DNA from: Alcaligenes endophyticus
GTDB lineage: Bacteria > Pseudomonadota > Gammaproteobacteria > Burkholderiales > Burkholderiaceae_B
Length of the DNA stretch: 64,000 nucleotides
NCBI RefSeq assembly: GCF_026344035.1
Contig: NZ_JAPKND010000011.1
Location: 47,324-111,323, forward strand
Direction: 5' to 3'
Within the stretch, counting starts at the first letter, position 1; each line of letters starts with the position of its first letter. Below the pieces are notes generated by a model. The model was not told the DNA's origin and did no database searches. It saw only the letters and a program-made list of their open reading frames with translations. Shown in pieces: positions 37,436 through 46,061 of the stretch. A program made the position numbers and the translations under genes.

Positions 37436-38683
37436 GTGGATTTCGAAACCTGGTGGTTGATCTTTGTGCCCATTGTGTTTGCATTGGGCTGGGTAGCGGC
37501 GCGCGTGGATTTTCGGCAAATGATGTCCGAGACACGCAACTTACCGGACTCTTATTTTAAGGGTCTAAATTTTTTACTTAATGAGCAGCCCGATAGAGCG
37601 ATTGACGCTTTTGTGGAAGTGGCTAAGTTAGACCCAGAAACAACCGAGCTGCATTTTGCCCTGGGTAGTTTGTTTCGTCGCCGCGGCGAAATGGAGCGTG
37701 CTATTCGCGTTCATCAAAGCTTGTTGTCGCGCGCTGATCTACCGCAAGCAGATCGTGAAAATGCGCAATATCAAATTGCTCAAGACTATTTAAAAGCCGG
37801 ACTACTGGATCGCGCAGAACTAGCTTTTGAGCATGTGCAGGAAACGCGTTTTGCTATTCCGGCGATGCGCGCGTTGATACGTATTTATGAGTCTGAGCAC
37901 GACTGGCCTAAAGCGATTGAAGCTGTTCGCCGTTTGCAGGCAATGGCCGATGAGCCGGTACCGCAAATTGTCCATTATCAATGTGAACAAATTGAGTTGG
38001 CTTTAAACCCGCGTGCACCCGACTTCGCTGCAGCGGATAAAGCTTTAGACGCTGCAGAGAATGCGTTGAGGCAATTAGGTGCTGGGCATGCCAGTGCAGC
38101 AGCGCAGGCGCGAGTGGCGTCACTGCGTGCGCGCAAAGCCCATTTGCAAGGCCAAGAGGAACAAGAGCGGGCTGCATTAGTTTCCATAATGGATACAGCC
38201 CCAGAATATATAGGCCTATTTGCTCAAGATTTGCTTAAAGCCTACGACCAATTAGGCCGTTTGGCTGCTGGGGTGGATTTACTGCGCACCCATTATCAGC
38301 ATTACCCAACCTTAGATGTTTTCTCTATATTGTTTAAACAAATTCGAGAGCTAGAAGGCTATGAGCAGGCTTGGCGCTTTGCGCGTCATGCTTTACGTGC
38401 TCAGCCGTCTTTATTGGGTTTGGATAAAATGTTGGAAGTAGAATTGCAAGACGACAGCCATAAACAGGTCCCTGGTGTGGTGAATGATGGCTCGCCGGCC
38501 GCAGCCATTGTGGCGGGAGCAGACTTAAGCTTATTACGTTCACTGATTCATAAGCACACACAGCGTTTAGATCGATACTCGTGCCAAACTTGTGGATTTG
38601 AAGCAAAACACTATTACTGGCAATGTCCCGGATGCAATTCTTGGGAAACCTACAAGCCTTTGCGTCTTGAGGAGCTCAAGTGA
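37436..38683 (+). CDS. lapB: LPS assembly protein LapB (YciM), TPR and rubredoxin-like
   Basis: A 415-residue protein anchored by one N-terminal helix (WWLIFVPIVFALGWVAAR). A run of TPR repeats (about 35-370) includes NFLLNEQPDRAIDAFVEVAK and LGSLFRRRGEMERAIRVHQ. The C-terminus is a rubredoxin-like zinc domain, CQTCGFEAKHYYWQCPGCNSW, with two CxxC pairs (the two knuckles are CQTC and CPGC). LapB presents LpxC to FtsH and coordinates LPS synthesis. It starts at GTG after CTGGAG. Its stop overlaps the next gene's start by 4 bases, coupling it to heptose synthesis. Confidence 0.95.
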   Translation: MDFETWWLIFVPIVFALGWVAARVDFRQMMSETRNLPDSYFKGLNFLLNEQPDRAIDAFVEVAKLDPETTELHFALGSLFRRRGEMERAIRVHQSLLSRADLPQADRENAQYQIAQDYLKAGLLDRAELAFEHVQETRFAIPAMRALIRIYESEHDWPKAIEAVRRLQAMADEPVPQIVHYQCEQIELALNPRAPDFAAADKALDAAENALRQLGAGHASAAAQARVASLRARKAHLQGQEEQERAALVSIMDTAPEYIGLFAQDLLKAYDQLGRLAAGVDLLRTHYQHYPTLDVFSILFKQIRELEGYEQAWRFARHALRAQPSLLGLDKMLEVELQDDSHKQVPGVVNDGSPAAAIVAGADLSLLRSLIHKHTQRLDRYSCQTCGFEAKHYYWQCPGCNSWETYKPLRLEELK

Positions 38684-39615
38684 TGACCATGATTTATCCC
38701 TTGCAGCAAGTGGAAAAAGCTCGTGTATTAGTCGTGGGCGATGTGATGCTGGACCGCTATTGGTTTGGTGACGTAGACCGCATTTCGCCCGAAGCCCCCG
38801 TACCTGTTGTACGCATGGGTCGAGTCGAGGATAGGCTAGGTGGGGCAGCCAATGTTGCCCGAAATATTACCGCCCTGGGCGGACACGCCACTTTATTGGG
38901 CATAGTGGGGCAAGATGATACGGCCACAGAGCTGCAGCAGTTAGCGCAAAAAAATGATGTGCAGTGTGAGCTGCAAACTGACCCTAGCATGTCTACCACA
39001 TTAAAATTACGGGTCTTAGGCCGCCAACAACAGTTATTACGAGTTGATTTCGAACATCAGCCCTCTGACAGTAGCTTACAAGCGATGCAACAGGCCATGC
39101 TGGACCTACTACCGAAGCACGATGTACTGGTTCTGTCAGATTATGCTAAAGGCACCTTGCGGCAGGTTGAGAACTTGATCCAGTCCGCTCGACACCTGGG
39201 TAAGCCTATCTTGGTTGATCCCAAGGGGGAAAACTATTTGCGTTATAAAGGCGCAACGATCATCACACCCAATCGAGCTGAAATGCAAGACGCGGTTGGT
39301 GTGTGGGCTGATGAACAAGATCTAGCTCAACGCGCCCAACGTCTGCGTGCGGCGTTAGAACTTGAGGCCTTGTTGATTACACGCTCTGAACAGGGTATGA
39401 CGCTGTTTAGCCAAGAAGGGCGCAGTCACGTCGGTGCCCAAGCACAAGAGGTCTTTGATGTGTCGGGGGCAGGGGATACGGTATTGGCTACCTTGGCTTT
39501 AATGAAAGCGGCCGGGCAGAGCTGGGACCAGGCTATGCAATGGGCGAACCGCGCGGGCGGGATCGTAGTCGGTAAACTGGGTACGTCAGTGGTGACGGTA
39601 AAGGAATTGCAATGA
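38680..39615 (+). CDS. hldA: D-glycero-beta-D-manno-heptose-7-phosphate kinase
   Basis: A 311-residue PfkB/ribokinase-family enzyme that adds the 1-phosphate to heptose 7-phosphate for the LPS inner core. The family start is [28 protein letters not shown] (core [12 protein letters not shown]). [16 protein letters not shown] binds the sugar, and [12 protein letters not shown] carries the catalytic Asp and anion hole. It corresponds only to the N-terminal half of E. coli HldE. The nucleotidyltransferase half (HldC) is not fused and not in this window. It overlaps both lapB and hldD by 4 bases. Confidence 0.95.
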   Translation: MMTMIYPLQQVEKARVLVVGDVMLDRYWFGDVDRISPEAPVPVVRMGRVEDRLGGAANVARNITALGGHATLLGIVGQDDTATELQQLAQKNDVQCELQTDPSMSTTLKLRVLGRQQQLLRVDFEHQPSDSSLQAMQQAMLDLLPKHDVLVLSDYAKGTLRQVENLIQSARHLGKPILVDPKGENYLRYKGATIITPNRAEMQDAVGVWADEQDLAQRAQRLRAALELEALLITRSEQGMTLFSQEGRSHVGAQAQEVFDVSGAGDTVLATLALMKAAGQSWDQAMQWANRAGGIVVGKLGTSVVTVKELQ

Positions 39616-40613
39616 TAGTAGTGACGGGTGGTGCCGGATTCATTGGTAGTAACTTAGTGCGGGGCTTAAATCAGCAGGGGCACACAGATATCTTAGTGGT
39701 GGATGACCTGACTGATGGCGATAAGTTTCTCAATCTTATTGGGGCACAGATATCCGACTATATGCACAAAGATCAATTTCGCCAATTGATCCTCGACGAT
39801 AAGCTAGCAGGGATTGAAGCGGTGTTGCATCAAGGGGCATGTTCCGACACGACAGAGCGTGATGGACACTACATGATGGATAACAATTATCGGGTGACGC
39901 TTGAATTATTCCATTATTGCCAAGCTAAGCGTATTCCGTTCTTGTATGCTTCATCGGCGGCCGTGTACGGCGCTGGCCCCGTCTATGCTGAACATATTAG
40001 CAATGAAGCGCCGCTGAACGTATACGGTTATTCCAAGTACCTATTTGATCAGGTGTTACGCAAGGCTTTGCCTGAACTGACCGCTCCGGTCGTGGGGTTA
40101 CGTTATTTTAATGTCTATGGTCCCCAAGAGCAGCATAAGGGACGTATGGCATCCGTGGCATTGCATAATATGCGTCAGTATTTAGCTGAAGGTTATGTGC
40201 GTTTATTTGCCGGCTGGGATGGATACGCAGACGGCGGCCAAATGCGTGATTTTATTTTCGTTGACGACGTGGTGAAGGTAAATCTGTATTTTCTAGGTCA
40301 GACTAGCCAGTCCGGCGTATTTAATTGCGGAACCGGTCGGGCACAGCCTTTTAATGATATTGCTCAAACAGTGGTCAACACCATACGTGAACATCAAGGC
40401 GAAGAAGTTTTACCCCTCTCGCAGCTGGTGCAGCGTGAATACTTGCAGTACATCGAGTTTCCTGAAGACTTAAAAGGGCGCTATCAAAGTCATACCCAAG
40501 CGGACTTAACCCAATTGCGTCAGGCAGGGTATACGGCAGATATGATGGACGTGCAAACGGGTGTGGCAGAGTATGTGCGCCGCATGCTACGTACTAAATC
40601 TATTGGCGGTTAG
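39612..40613 (+). CDS. hldD: ADP-L-glycero-D-manno-heptose-6-epimerase
   Basis: A 333-residue short-chain dehydrogenase-like enzyme that inverts C6 of ADP-heptose, the last step before heptosyl transfer to lipid A-Kdo. The NADP-binding motif is [32 protein letters not shown] is specific to HldD. The catalytic Tyr-x3-Lys is in [30 protein letters not shown] and the substrate loop follow. Slightly longer than E. coli HldD (310). It is the last gene of the lapA-lapB-hldA-hldD group, an LPS core and LPS-control unit. Confidence 0.97.
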   Translation: MIVVTGGAGFIGSNLVRGLNQQGHTDILVVDDLTDGDKFLNLIGAQISDYMHKDQFRQLILDDKLAGIEAVLHQGACSDTTERDGHYMMDNNYRVTLELFHYCQAKRIPFLYASSAAVYGAGPVYAEHISNEAPLNVYGYSKYLFDQVLRKALPELTAPVVGLRYFNVYGPQEQHKGRMASVALHNMRQYLAEGYVRLFAGWDGYADGGQMRDFIFVDDVVKVNLYFLGQTSQSGVFNCGTGRAQPFNDIAQTVVNTIREHQGEEVLPLSQLVQREYLQYIEFPEDLKGRYQSHTQADLTQLRQAGYTADMMDVQTGVAEYVRRMLRTKSIGG

Positions 40614-40737
40614 GGCAGTGTGTGAGTGCGCTAAGCACGTCTAATAAGTAGTTACCGTGATGGCTAAACAAGGCCATTGCACTATGAAGGGCAAAGGCAA
40701 TAAAGCATGATGATATTTTTCCATCGGAGCTTTTATC

Positions 40738-41085
40738 ATGCAAGCACAGCCCTTTATTTCGCGTTTTTTTATTCGTTTTTTTAGCCTATTCGTTGGGCTG
40801 ATATTAAGTTTAGTCACCTTAAGTGCCCAGGCTTTTGATGTCAATCAGGCAACGTTAGAGCAATTGCAACAAGTTAAAGGTATCGGACCTAAAACAGCAC
40901 AACTCATCTTACAAGAACGAGAGCGTGCTGGGCCGTATGTGTCGTATGATGATTTAGCGCTACGGGTAAAGGGAATAGGTCCTAAAAAATTACTGCAAAT
41001 TCAAGAGTCAGGTTTGAAAGTAGGCGTTTCTACCTCCTCTAACAGTGTGAATTCTGCAGTAAGCGCGGCGCGCAAAAAACCATAG
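40738..41085 (+). CDS. ComEA-like exported helix-hairpin-helix DNA-binding protein
   Basis: A 115-residue protein with an N-terminal signal or anchor (FFIRFFSLFVGLILSLVTLSAQA). It has one ComEA-type pair of helix-hairpin-helix motifs: DVNQATLEQLQQVKGIGPKTAQLIL and LALRVKGIGPKKLLQIQE (key residues Gly-Ile-Gly-Pro-Lys twice). Periplasmic ComEA binds incoming DNA during natural transformation; similar short proteins also occur in non-competent species. No other competence genes are in the window. The ATG and ribosome site lie within a possible hairpin: GCATGAT at 40705 can pair with ATCATGC at 40735, the latter including the start codon. Confidence 0.85.
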   Translation: MQAQPFISRFFIRFFSLFVGLILSLVTLSAQAFDVNQATLEQLQQVKGIGPKTAQLILQERERAGPYVSYDDLALRVKGIGPKKLLQIQESGLKVGVSTSSNSVNSAVSAARKKP

Positions 41086-41118
41086 CCTCAGCCTGTAATC
41101 CGTTTTAATCTTATGAAG

Positions 41119-41150
41119 CGGGTCTTAGCGTTCGCTAGGGCTCGTTTTTT
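41119..41150 (+). terminator. Intrinsic terminator after the comEA-like gene
   Basis: An 11-bp stem with three G-U pairs (41119-41129 with 41134-41144), GTTC loop and six T residues. Confidence 0.78.
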
Positions 41151-41189
41151 GCTTGTATAGATCCCCTACCCAAGGTGTATCATTTCCTG

Positions 41190-42095
41190 ATGAAAAACTA
41201 TCCTACTATTGAACAGACTATTGGGCAGACGCCTTTAGTTCGTCTGCAACGTATTCCCGGCGCCTTTGGACAAAGCCGCGGTAATGTCATATTGGCTAAG
41301 TTAGAAGGCAATAATCCCGCTGGTTCGGTCAAGGATCGTGCCGCTAGCTCAATGATACGGCAGGCGGAGCTACGTGGCTTAATCAAGCCTGGCGACACAT
41401 TGATCGAAGCGACCAGCGGTAATACCGGTATTGCTTTAGCCATGATTGCAGCAGTACGTGGCTATAAAATGATCTTAATCATGCCTGACAACCTTTCCCT
41501 TGAGCGGCGAGCCTCCATGACTGCATATGGTGCTGAGCTGATTCTGACGCCCGCCAAAGAGGGGGGCATGGAATATGCCCGCGACTTGGCGATGCGACTG
41601 CAGGCGGAGGGGCGAGGCCTTGTACTAGATCAGTTTTCTAACGGTGATAACCCCCTGGCGCATATTGCTGGTACCGGTCCTGAAATATGGCAGCAAACCG
41701 AAGGCCAAGTTACCCATTTTGTGAGCGCAATGGGTACCACAGGCACTATCATGGGAGTAGGTTCTTATTTGCATGCTCAAAACCCTCTCATTACGGTAGT
41801 AGGTGCCCAGCCAGCGGAAGGCTCGCAAATAGCCGGTATCCGTAAATGGCCCGAGGCCTATTTGCCCAAAATTTATGACGCCTCTAAAGTGAATGAGTTC
41901 GAGCTGATTGAACAAACCGAAGCCGAGCAAATGACGCGCCGCTTAGCCGCTGAGGAAGGAATTAGCGCTGGTGTGTCATCGGGTGGCGCCTTGGTTGCTG
42001 CGATGCGGGTTGCGCAACGTGCTGAAAACGCCACAATCGTGTTTATTGTGTGTGATCGTGGCGATCGTTATTTGTCGACAGGTATTTTTAATTAG
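41190..42095 (+). CDS. cysM: Cysteine synthase B (O-acetylserine sulfhydrylase B)
   Basis: A 301-residue PLP enzyme of fold type II that makes cysteine (or S-sulfocysteine from thiosulfate). CysM-type start: TIEQTIGQTPLVRLQRI. The PLP lysine is in EGNNPAGSVKDRAA, the substrate loop is EATSGNTGIALAM, and the phosphate cradle GTTGTIMGVG. CysM specificity is suggested by the RRASMTAYGAELILTP segment and the short length. I use the ATG rather than a GTG five codons earlier. Its stop lies 8 bases inside the end of the convergent mltB gene. Confidence 0.95.
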   Translation: MKNYPTIEQTIGQTPLVRLQRIPGAFGQSRGNVILAKLEGNNPAGSVKDRAASSMIRQAELRGLIKPGDTLIEATSGNTGIALAMIAAVRGYKMILIMPDNLSLERRASMTAYGAELILTPAKEGGMEYARDLAMRLQAEGRGLVLDQFSNGDNPLAHIAGTGPEIWQQTEGQVTHFVSAMGTTGTIMGVGSYLHAQNPLITVVGAQPAEGSQIAGIRKWPEAYLPKIYDASKVNEFELIEQTEAEQMTRRLAAEEGISAGVSSGGALVAAMRVAQRAENATIVFIVCDRGDRYLSTGIFN

Positions 42096-43299
42096 GTCCG
42101 CCATATCCCATCTGCCTAGCCAGAGCACTGGCTAGATCAGCGACCGCCGCCGCATAAAAGTAGCTGCGGTTGTAGTGCGTGATAGCAAAAAAGTTGGGTG
42201 TGCCTAAGCGCCATTCTACCGTGCCGCGGGGCTCATCCACCAAGTTTACTAGCCCAACTTTGTATTGTGTCCAGTCCCCTGAGTTGTCAGCCTGACCTGC
42301 GATTTTTGCACCGACTTGTTGGAATTCGGTCCAACTACGTTTCGGGTCTATCCCCCCATCTAGCAGCACGTGGCTACCCTGATTGATGTCTACTGGGGCA
42401 AACACAGGTAAAGAGGGTTGCCAGCCGTGGGCACGTAAGAAATTGGCAACAGAGGCGATCACGTCAACGGGGTTGCCGCGTAGGTCTATGGTGCCATCCC
42501 TGTCTCCATCGACGGCATAGCGCATTAAACTTCCTGGCATAAATTGTGGCATCCCCATTGCCCCAGCAAATGAACCTTCTACGCTGAGAGCATTAAGCTC
42601 TCCCTGATGGTGCAACTCGATCAAGTCAGCAAGTTGATCACGAAACAGTTGTCCGCGCTCGGGTCTAGAGTCATCAGGATAGGCAAAACCTAAGGTAAAC
42701 AGTGCATCAAGCACTTTAAAGTCACCCATATAGTTTCCATAGACAGTCTCTATTCCTAATATGGAAACAATAACGGAGGGGGGCACACCATATTGCTGGC
42801 TAATATTATCGAGTTGACGCTGATGAGTACGCCAAAACTTCACGCCTCGTTCTAGTCGTACAGGATCCACATTGCGTTGCTTGTAGGTTACCCAGCTTTT
42901 TTTTATACGTCCCTTAGAGGGGCGCATCAGCTTTGCTGCGGTCACGTTATAGTTGGCTTGAAGTAAAATTTGTTCGACTAAAGCAAGGGGTACCTGACGT
43001 ACGCGGGCGACGTCTTGAGCGTATAGTTGTATATCAGCTTGTAACTGTCCGTCTGGCGTAAAAAAAGTTTGTCGGTTCGCTAGCGAAGATCCGGCTGGAA
43101 TTGATGCAGGCTCAGGTAAATTTTTAATCACCACGGTGGCCGCCGAGGGGGCAGGTGGAGCACCAGTCACAAGTTGATTAGGGAAAACACTAGGAATCAC
43201 CTCTAGGCTTGATGTTTGGTGGGGTGTGGGCCTTGCGGCACAGCCTGCTGCTGCTATAGTTATAAGAGTTGCTTGTAAAATACGTGGGGGTTTGAACAT
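42088..43299 (-). CDS. mltB: Membrane-bound lytic murein transglycosylase B
   Basis: A 403-residue GH103 lytic transglycosylase that cuts peptidoglycan to 1,6-anhydro-muropeptides in the periplasm. The N-terminus (LQATLITIAAAGCAARP) ends in a lipobox-like Ala-Ala-Gly-Cys, fitting an outer-membrane lipoprotein with about 18 residues removed. The catalytic Glu is in ILGIETVYGNYMG. SFAGAMGMPQFMPGSLMRYAVDGDRDG is the MltB fingerprint (core GAMGMPQFMPGS). AAGGA precedes the ATG. That ribosome site falls directly against the divergent neighbour's start codon: only 11 bases separate the two start codons. Confidence 0.94.
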   Translation of the reverse strand: MFKPPRILQATLITIAAAGCAARPTPHQTSSLEVIPSVFPNQLVTGAPPAPSAATVVIKNLPEPASIPAGSSLANRQTFFTPDGQLQADIQLYAQDVARVRQVPLALVEQILLQANYNVTAAKLMRPSKGRIKKSWVTYKQRNVDPVRLERGVKFWRTHQRQLDNISQQYGVPPSVIVSILGIETVYGNYMGDFKVLDALFTLGFAYPDDSRPERGQLFRDQLADLIELHHQGELNALSVEGSFAGAMGMPQFMPGSLMRYAVDGDRDGTIDLRGNPVDVIASVANFLRAHGWQPSLPVFAPVDINQGSHVLLDGGIDPKRSWTEFQQVGAKIAGQADNSGDWTQYKVGLVNLVDEPRGTVEWRLGTPNFFAITHYNRSYFYAAAVADLASALARQMGYGGPN

Positions 43300-43310
43300 A
43301 ATCCATCCTT

Positions 43311-44237
43311 ATGGAGACACTATATATTACTCATCCTGCGTGTCATTTGCATGAGATGGGCACCTGGCATCCCGAGAGCCCCCACAGACTAGACGCGATT
43401 AACGATCAACTCCTTGCTAGTGGTTTGGAAAGCTATTTGCATCCTCAGCAGGCACGTAGTGCCACGAGAGATGATGTTTTACGGGTGCATACGCCTGAGC
43501 ATCTTAACTACTTGCATGCTAACTTACCGCAGCAGGGGCATTTCTCTGTAGATCCTGACACACTAATGAACCCCTACACCCTGGATGCGGCCTACCACGC
43601 CGCGGGAGCTGGTCTGGATGCGGTTGATGCCTTGCTACAAGAAGGAGAGCGACGGCAAGCATTTTGTGCGGTACGTCCGCCAGGACACCATGCCACCCGG
43701 GATCGGGCTATGGGCTTTTGCTTTTTTAATAATATCGCGATAGCAGCCGCTTATGCTCTAGAAAAATATGCCTTAAAGCGGGTGTTAATTATTGACTTTG
43801 ATGTGCATCATGGCAACGGCACAGAAGATATTTTTGCGGATGATGAGCGCGTACTGATGTGCAGTTTTTTTCAGCATCCGTTTTTTCCTGGCTCATATCA
43901 ACAACCTCAGCCTAAAAACATGGTTAATATACCTGTAGAGGCATATTGCAAAGCAGACCATGTGCTGGAACGCTTTGAAACGCTTTGTATTCCTAGGATT
44001 GCGGCATTTCAACCTGAATTGGTGTTTTTTTCAGCAGGGTTTGATGCGCATAGCGAGGACGATATGGGACAGTTGAGCTTGCTAGAGGCTGACTATGCGG
44101 CATTGACGCGTATGGTTATGCAGACTTGTGCAAGCAGCGCGCATGGGCGAGTCATTAGCATGTTAGAAGGTGGCTATGATTTGTCGTCCTTAGGGCGCAG
44201 TGTAGTGGCTCATATTCGAGCCATGAGCGGTGTGTGA
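43311..44237 (+). CDS. Histone-deacetylase-superfamily amidohydrolase (AcuC/HdaH-like)
   Basis: A 308-residue zinc-dependent deacetylase, class II HDAC-like. Catalytic signatures: RPPGHHATRDRAMGFCFFNN with the His-His dyad, then IDFDVHHGNGTEDIF with the zinc-binding Asp and His, FSAGFDAHSEDDMG with the second zinc Asp, and MLEGGYDLSSLG with the transition-state-stabilising Tyr replaced by the usual Gly-Gly-Tyr loop. Such bacterial enzymes act on acetyl-lysine or acetylated polyamines; the substrate is unknown. No Shine-Dalgarno sequence precedes the ATG, which lies 11 bases from the mltB start. etfB follows after 48 bases. Confidence 0.92.
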   Translation: METLYITHPACHLHEMGTWHPESPHRLDAINDQLLASGLESYLHPQQARSATRDDVLRVHTPEHLNYLHANLPQQGHFSVDPDTLMNPYTLDAAYHAAGAGLDAVDALLQEGERRQAFCAVRPPGHHATRDRAMGFCFFNNIAIAAAYALEKYALKRVLIIDFDVHHGNGTEDIFADDERVLMCSFFQHPFFPGSYQQPQPKNMVNIPVEAYCKADHVLERFETLCIPRIAAFQPELVFFSAGFDAHSEDDMGQLSLLEADYAALTRMVMQTCASSAHGRVISMLEGGYDLSSLGRSVVAHIRAMSGV

Positions 44238-44285
44238 ATACAAATTGAATTGAATACCTGTATATGAAACTTTGGAGAATATAGG

Positions 44286-45035
44286 ATGAAGGTGTTAGTA
44301 CCTGTAAAGCGCGTCGTTGATTACAACGTGAAAGTGCGCGTAAAGTCTGACCACACCGGAGTGGATATTGCGAATGTAAAAATGTCCATGAACCCTTTCG
44401 ATGAAATAGCCGTCGAAGAAGCAACGCGGCTTAAAGAAAGTGGTGCGGTAACTGAGGTCGTAGCCGTTTCATGCGGTACAGCACAAAGTCAAGAGACTTT
44501 GCGCACTGCCTTAGCTATTGGGGCCGATCGCGCGGCACTGGTGCAGACAGATGTTGAGCTACAGCCTTTAGCCGTAGCTAAGCTACTGAAGGCTCTGGTC
44601 GACAAAGAGCAACCTCAGCTTGTTATTTTAGGTAAACAGGCTATCGACGATGACGCCAATCAAACCGGGCAAATGCTGGCTGCCTTGTTAGAGTGGCCGC
44701 AAGCAACTTTCGCTAGCAAGGTTGAGTTAGCAGCCGATAGTGTTACCGTAACACGTGAAGTCGACGGAGGTTTGGAAACCATTAAGCTAAGCTTGCCCGC
44801 TGTCATCACGACAGATTTGCGCTTGAATGAGCCGCGTTATGTGACGCTGCCCAATATTATGAAAGCGAAAAAGAAAACGCTCGATACCTACACACCCGAG
44901 GATTTGGGCGTAGACGTGAAGCCGCGCTTGACGGTGCTCAAAGTTACTGAGCCAGCAGCACGTTCGGCCGGAGTAATGGTGCCAGATGTGGCCACGTTGG
45001 TAGAAAAACTAAAGAATGAAGCGAAGGTGATTTAA
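44286..45035 (+). CDS. etfB: Electron transfer flavoprotein beta subunit
   Basis: A 249-residue cytosolic subunit that binds AMP and, with EtfA and its FAD, passes electrons from acyl-CoA dehydrogenases to ETF:ubiquinone oxidoreductase. Start [19 protein letters not shown] is typical. [16 protein letters not shown] and [21 protein letters not shown] are family hallmarks (the latter binds AMP). The recognition loop near residue 195 (ETF anchor to dehydrogenases) reads [10 protein letters not shown]. etfA starts with no gap, and an acyl-CoA dehydrogenase follows: a fatty-acid or amino-acid oxidation operon. Confidence 0.97.
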   Translation: MKVLVPVKRVVDYNVKVRVKSDHTGVDIANVKMSMNPFDEIAVEEATRLKESGAVTEVVAVSCGTAQSQETLRTALAIGADRAALVQTDVELQPLAVAKLLKALVDKEQPQLVILGKQAIDDDANQTGQMLAALLEWPQATFASKVELAADSVTVTREVDGGLETIKLSLPAVITTDLRLNEPRYVTLPNIMKAKKKTLDTYTPEDLGVDVKPRLTVLKVTEPAARSAGVMVPDVATLVEKLKNEAKVI

Positions 45036-45965
45036 ATGTCGATACTAGTAATTGCTGAACACGATAACGCTCAACTTAACCCTGCTACCTTAAATGCAGT
45101 GGCTGCGGCTGCTTTACTAGGGTCAGATATACATGTATTGGTTGCGGGCTCTGGCGCCCGTGCAGTCGCTGAAGCGGCGGCGGCAGTTGCAGGTGTGCAA
45201 AAGGTTATTTTGGCCGATGGCGCTAGCTTAGCAGATGGATTAGCGGAAAACGTAGCAGCACAAGTGATCAGTGTTGCACCCGCTTACACTCATATCTTGT
45301 TCCCAGCGACGTCAGCGGGTAAAAACGTAGCTCCCCGCGTAGCAGCCAAGCTAGACGTAGCGCAGGTATCTGATATTTTGTCAGTAGAGTCTGCCGATAC
45401 CTTTACGCGTCCTATCTATGCGGGTAACGCTATCGCAACGGTACAATCGGCCGATTCGATTAAAGTGATTACCGTGCGCACAACCGCTTTTGATCCAGCT
45501 GCGAGCCAAGGTGGTAGTGCGGCGATTGAAGAGCAAGCTGCAGTGGCGGATTCTGGCCGCTCTAGCTTTGTGGGGCGTGAGCTGGCTAAAAGTGATCGTC
45601 CTGATTTGGCTAGTGCCTCGGCGGTGGTGTCAGGCGGGCGTGGACTAGGTAGTGCAGAGAACTTTAAGCTTTTGGATGGTTTGGCTGATAAGTTGGGTGC
45701 CGCCTTAGGAGCTTCGCGCGCTGCGGTAGATGCTGGTTATGCACCTAACGATTGGCAGGTGGGGCAAACTGGAAAAATAGTCGCGCCTCAGCTATATGTG
45801 GCCGTGGGTATTTCGGGTGCCATTCAGCATTTGGCTGGCATGAAAGACTCTAAAGTGATTGTAGCTATTAATAAAGACCCTGAGGCGCCTATCTTCAGTG
45901 TGGCAGATTATGGTCTAGTAGCTGATTTATTCCAGGTGTTACCTGAGCTTGAAAAAGCTCTGTAA
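45036..45965 (+). CDS. etfA: Electron transfer flavoprotein alpha subunit
   Basis: A 309-residue FAD-binding partner of EtfB. The N-terminal domain starts MSILVIAEHDNAQLNPATL. The FAD domain (about 190-309) has VVSGGRGLGSAENFKLLD, VDAGYAPNDWQVGQTGKIVAP (core DWQVGQTGKIVAP), and ISGAIQHLAGMKDSKVIVAIN, with the final NKDPEAPIFSVADYGLVADL loop. All are group I ETF signatures. The stop codon of etfB and this ATG abut, so the two subunits are made together. Confidence 0.97.
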   Translation: MSILVIAEHDNAQLNPATLNAVAAAALLGSDIHVLVAGSGARAVAEAAAAVAGVQKVILADGASLADGLAENVAAQVISVAPAYTHILFPATSAGKNVAPRVAAKLDVAQVSDILSVESADTFTRPIYAGNAIATVQSADSIKVITVRTTAFDPAASQGGSAAIEEQAAVADSGRSSFVGRELAKSDRPDLASASAVVSGGRGLGSAENFKLLDGLADKLGAALGASRAAVDAGYAPNDWQVGQTGKIVAPQLYVAVGISGAIQHLAGMKDSKVIVAINKDPEAPIFSVADYGLVADLFQVLPELEKAL

Positions 45966-46061
45966 ATTGTCAGCCTGCTTTATGGCAGGCGATCAGGGCA
46001 AGGGTGGGTAGGCGATGTATTCAAGACTCGCCCTTGTCTGCTATGCAGTACAGGAGAGACA

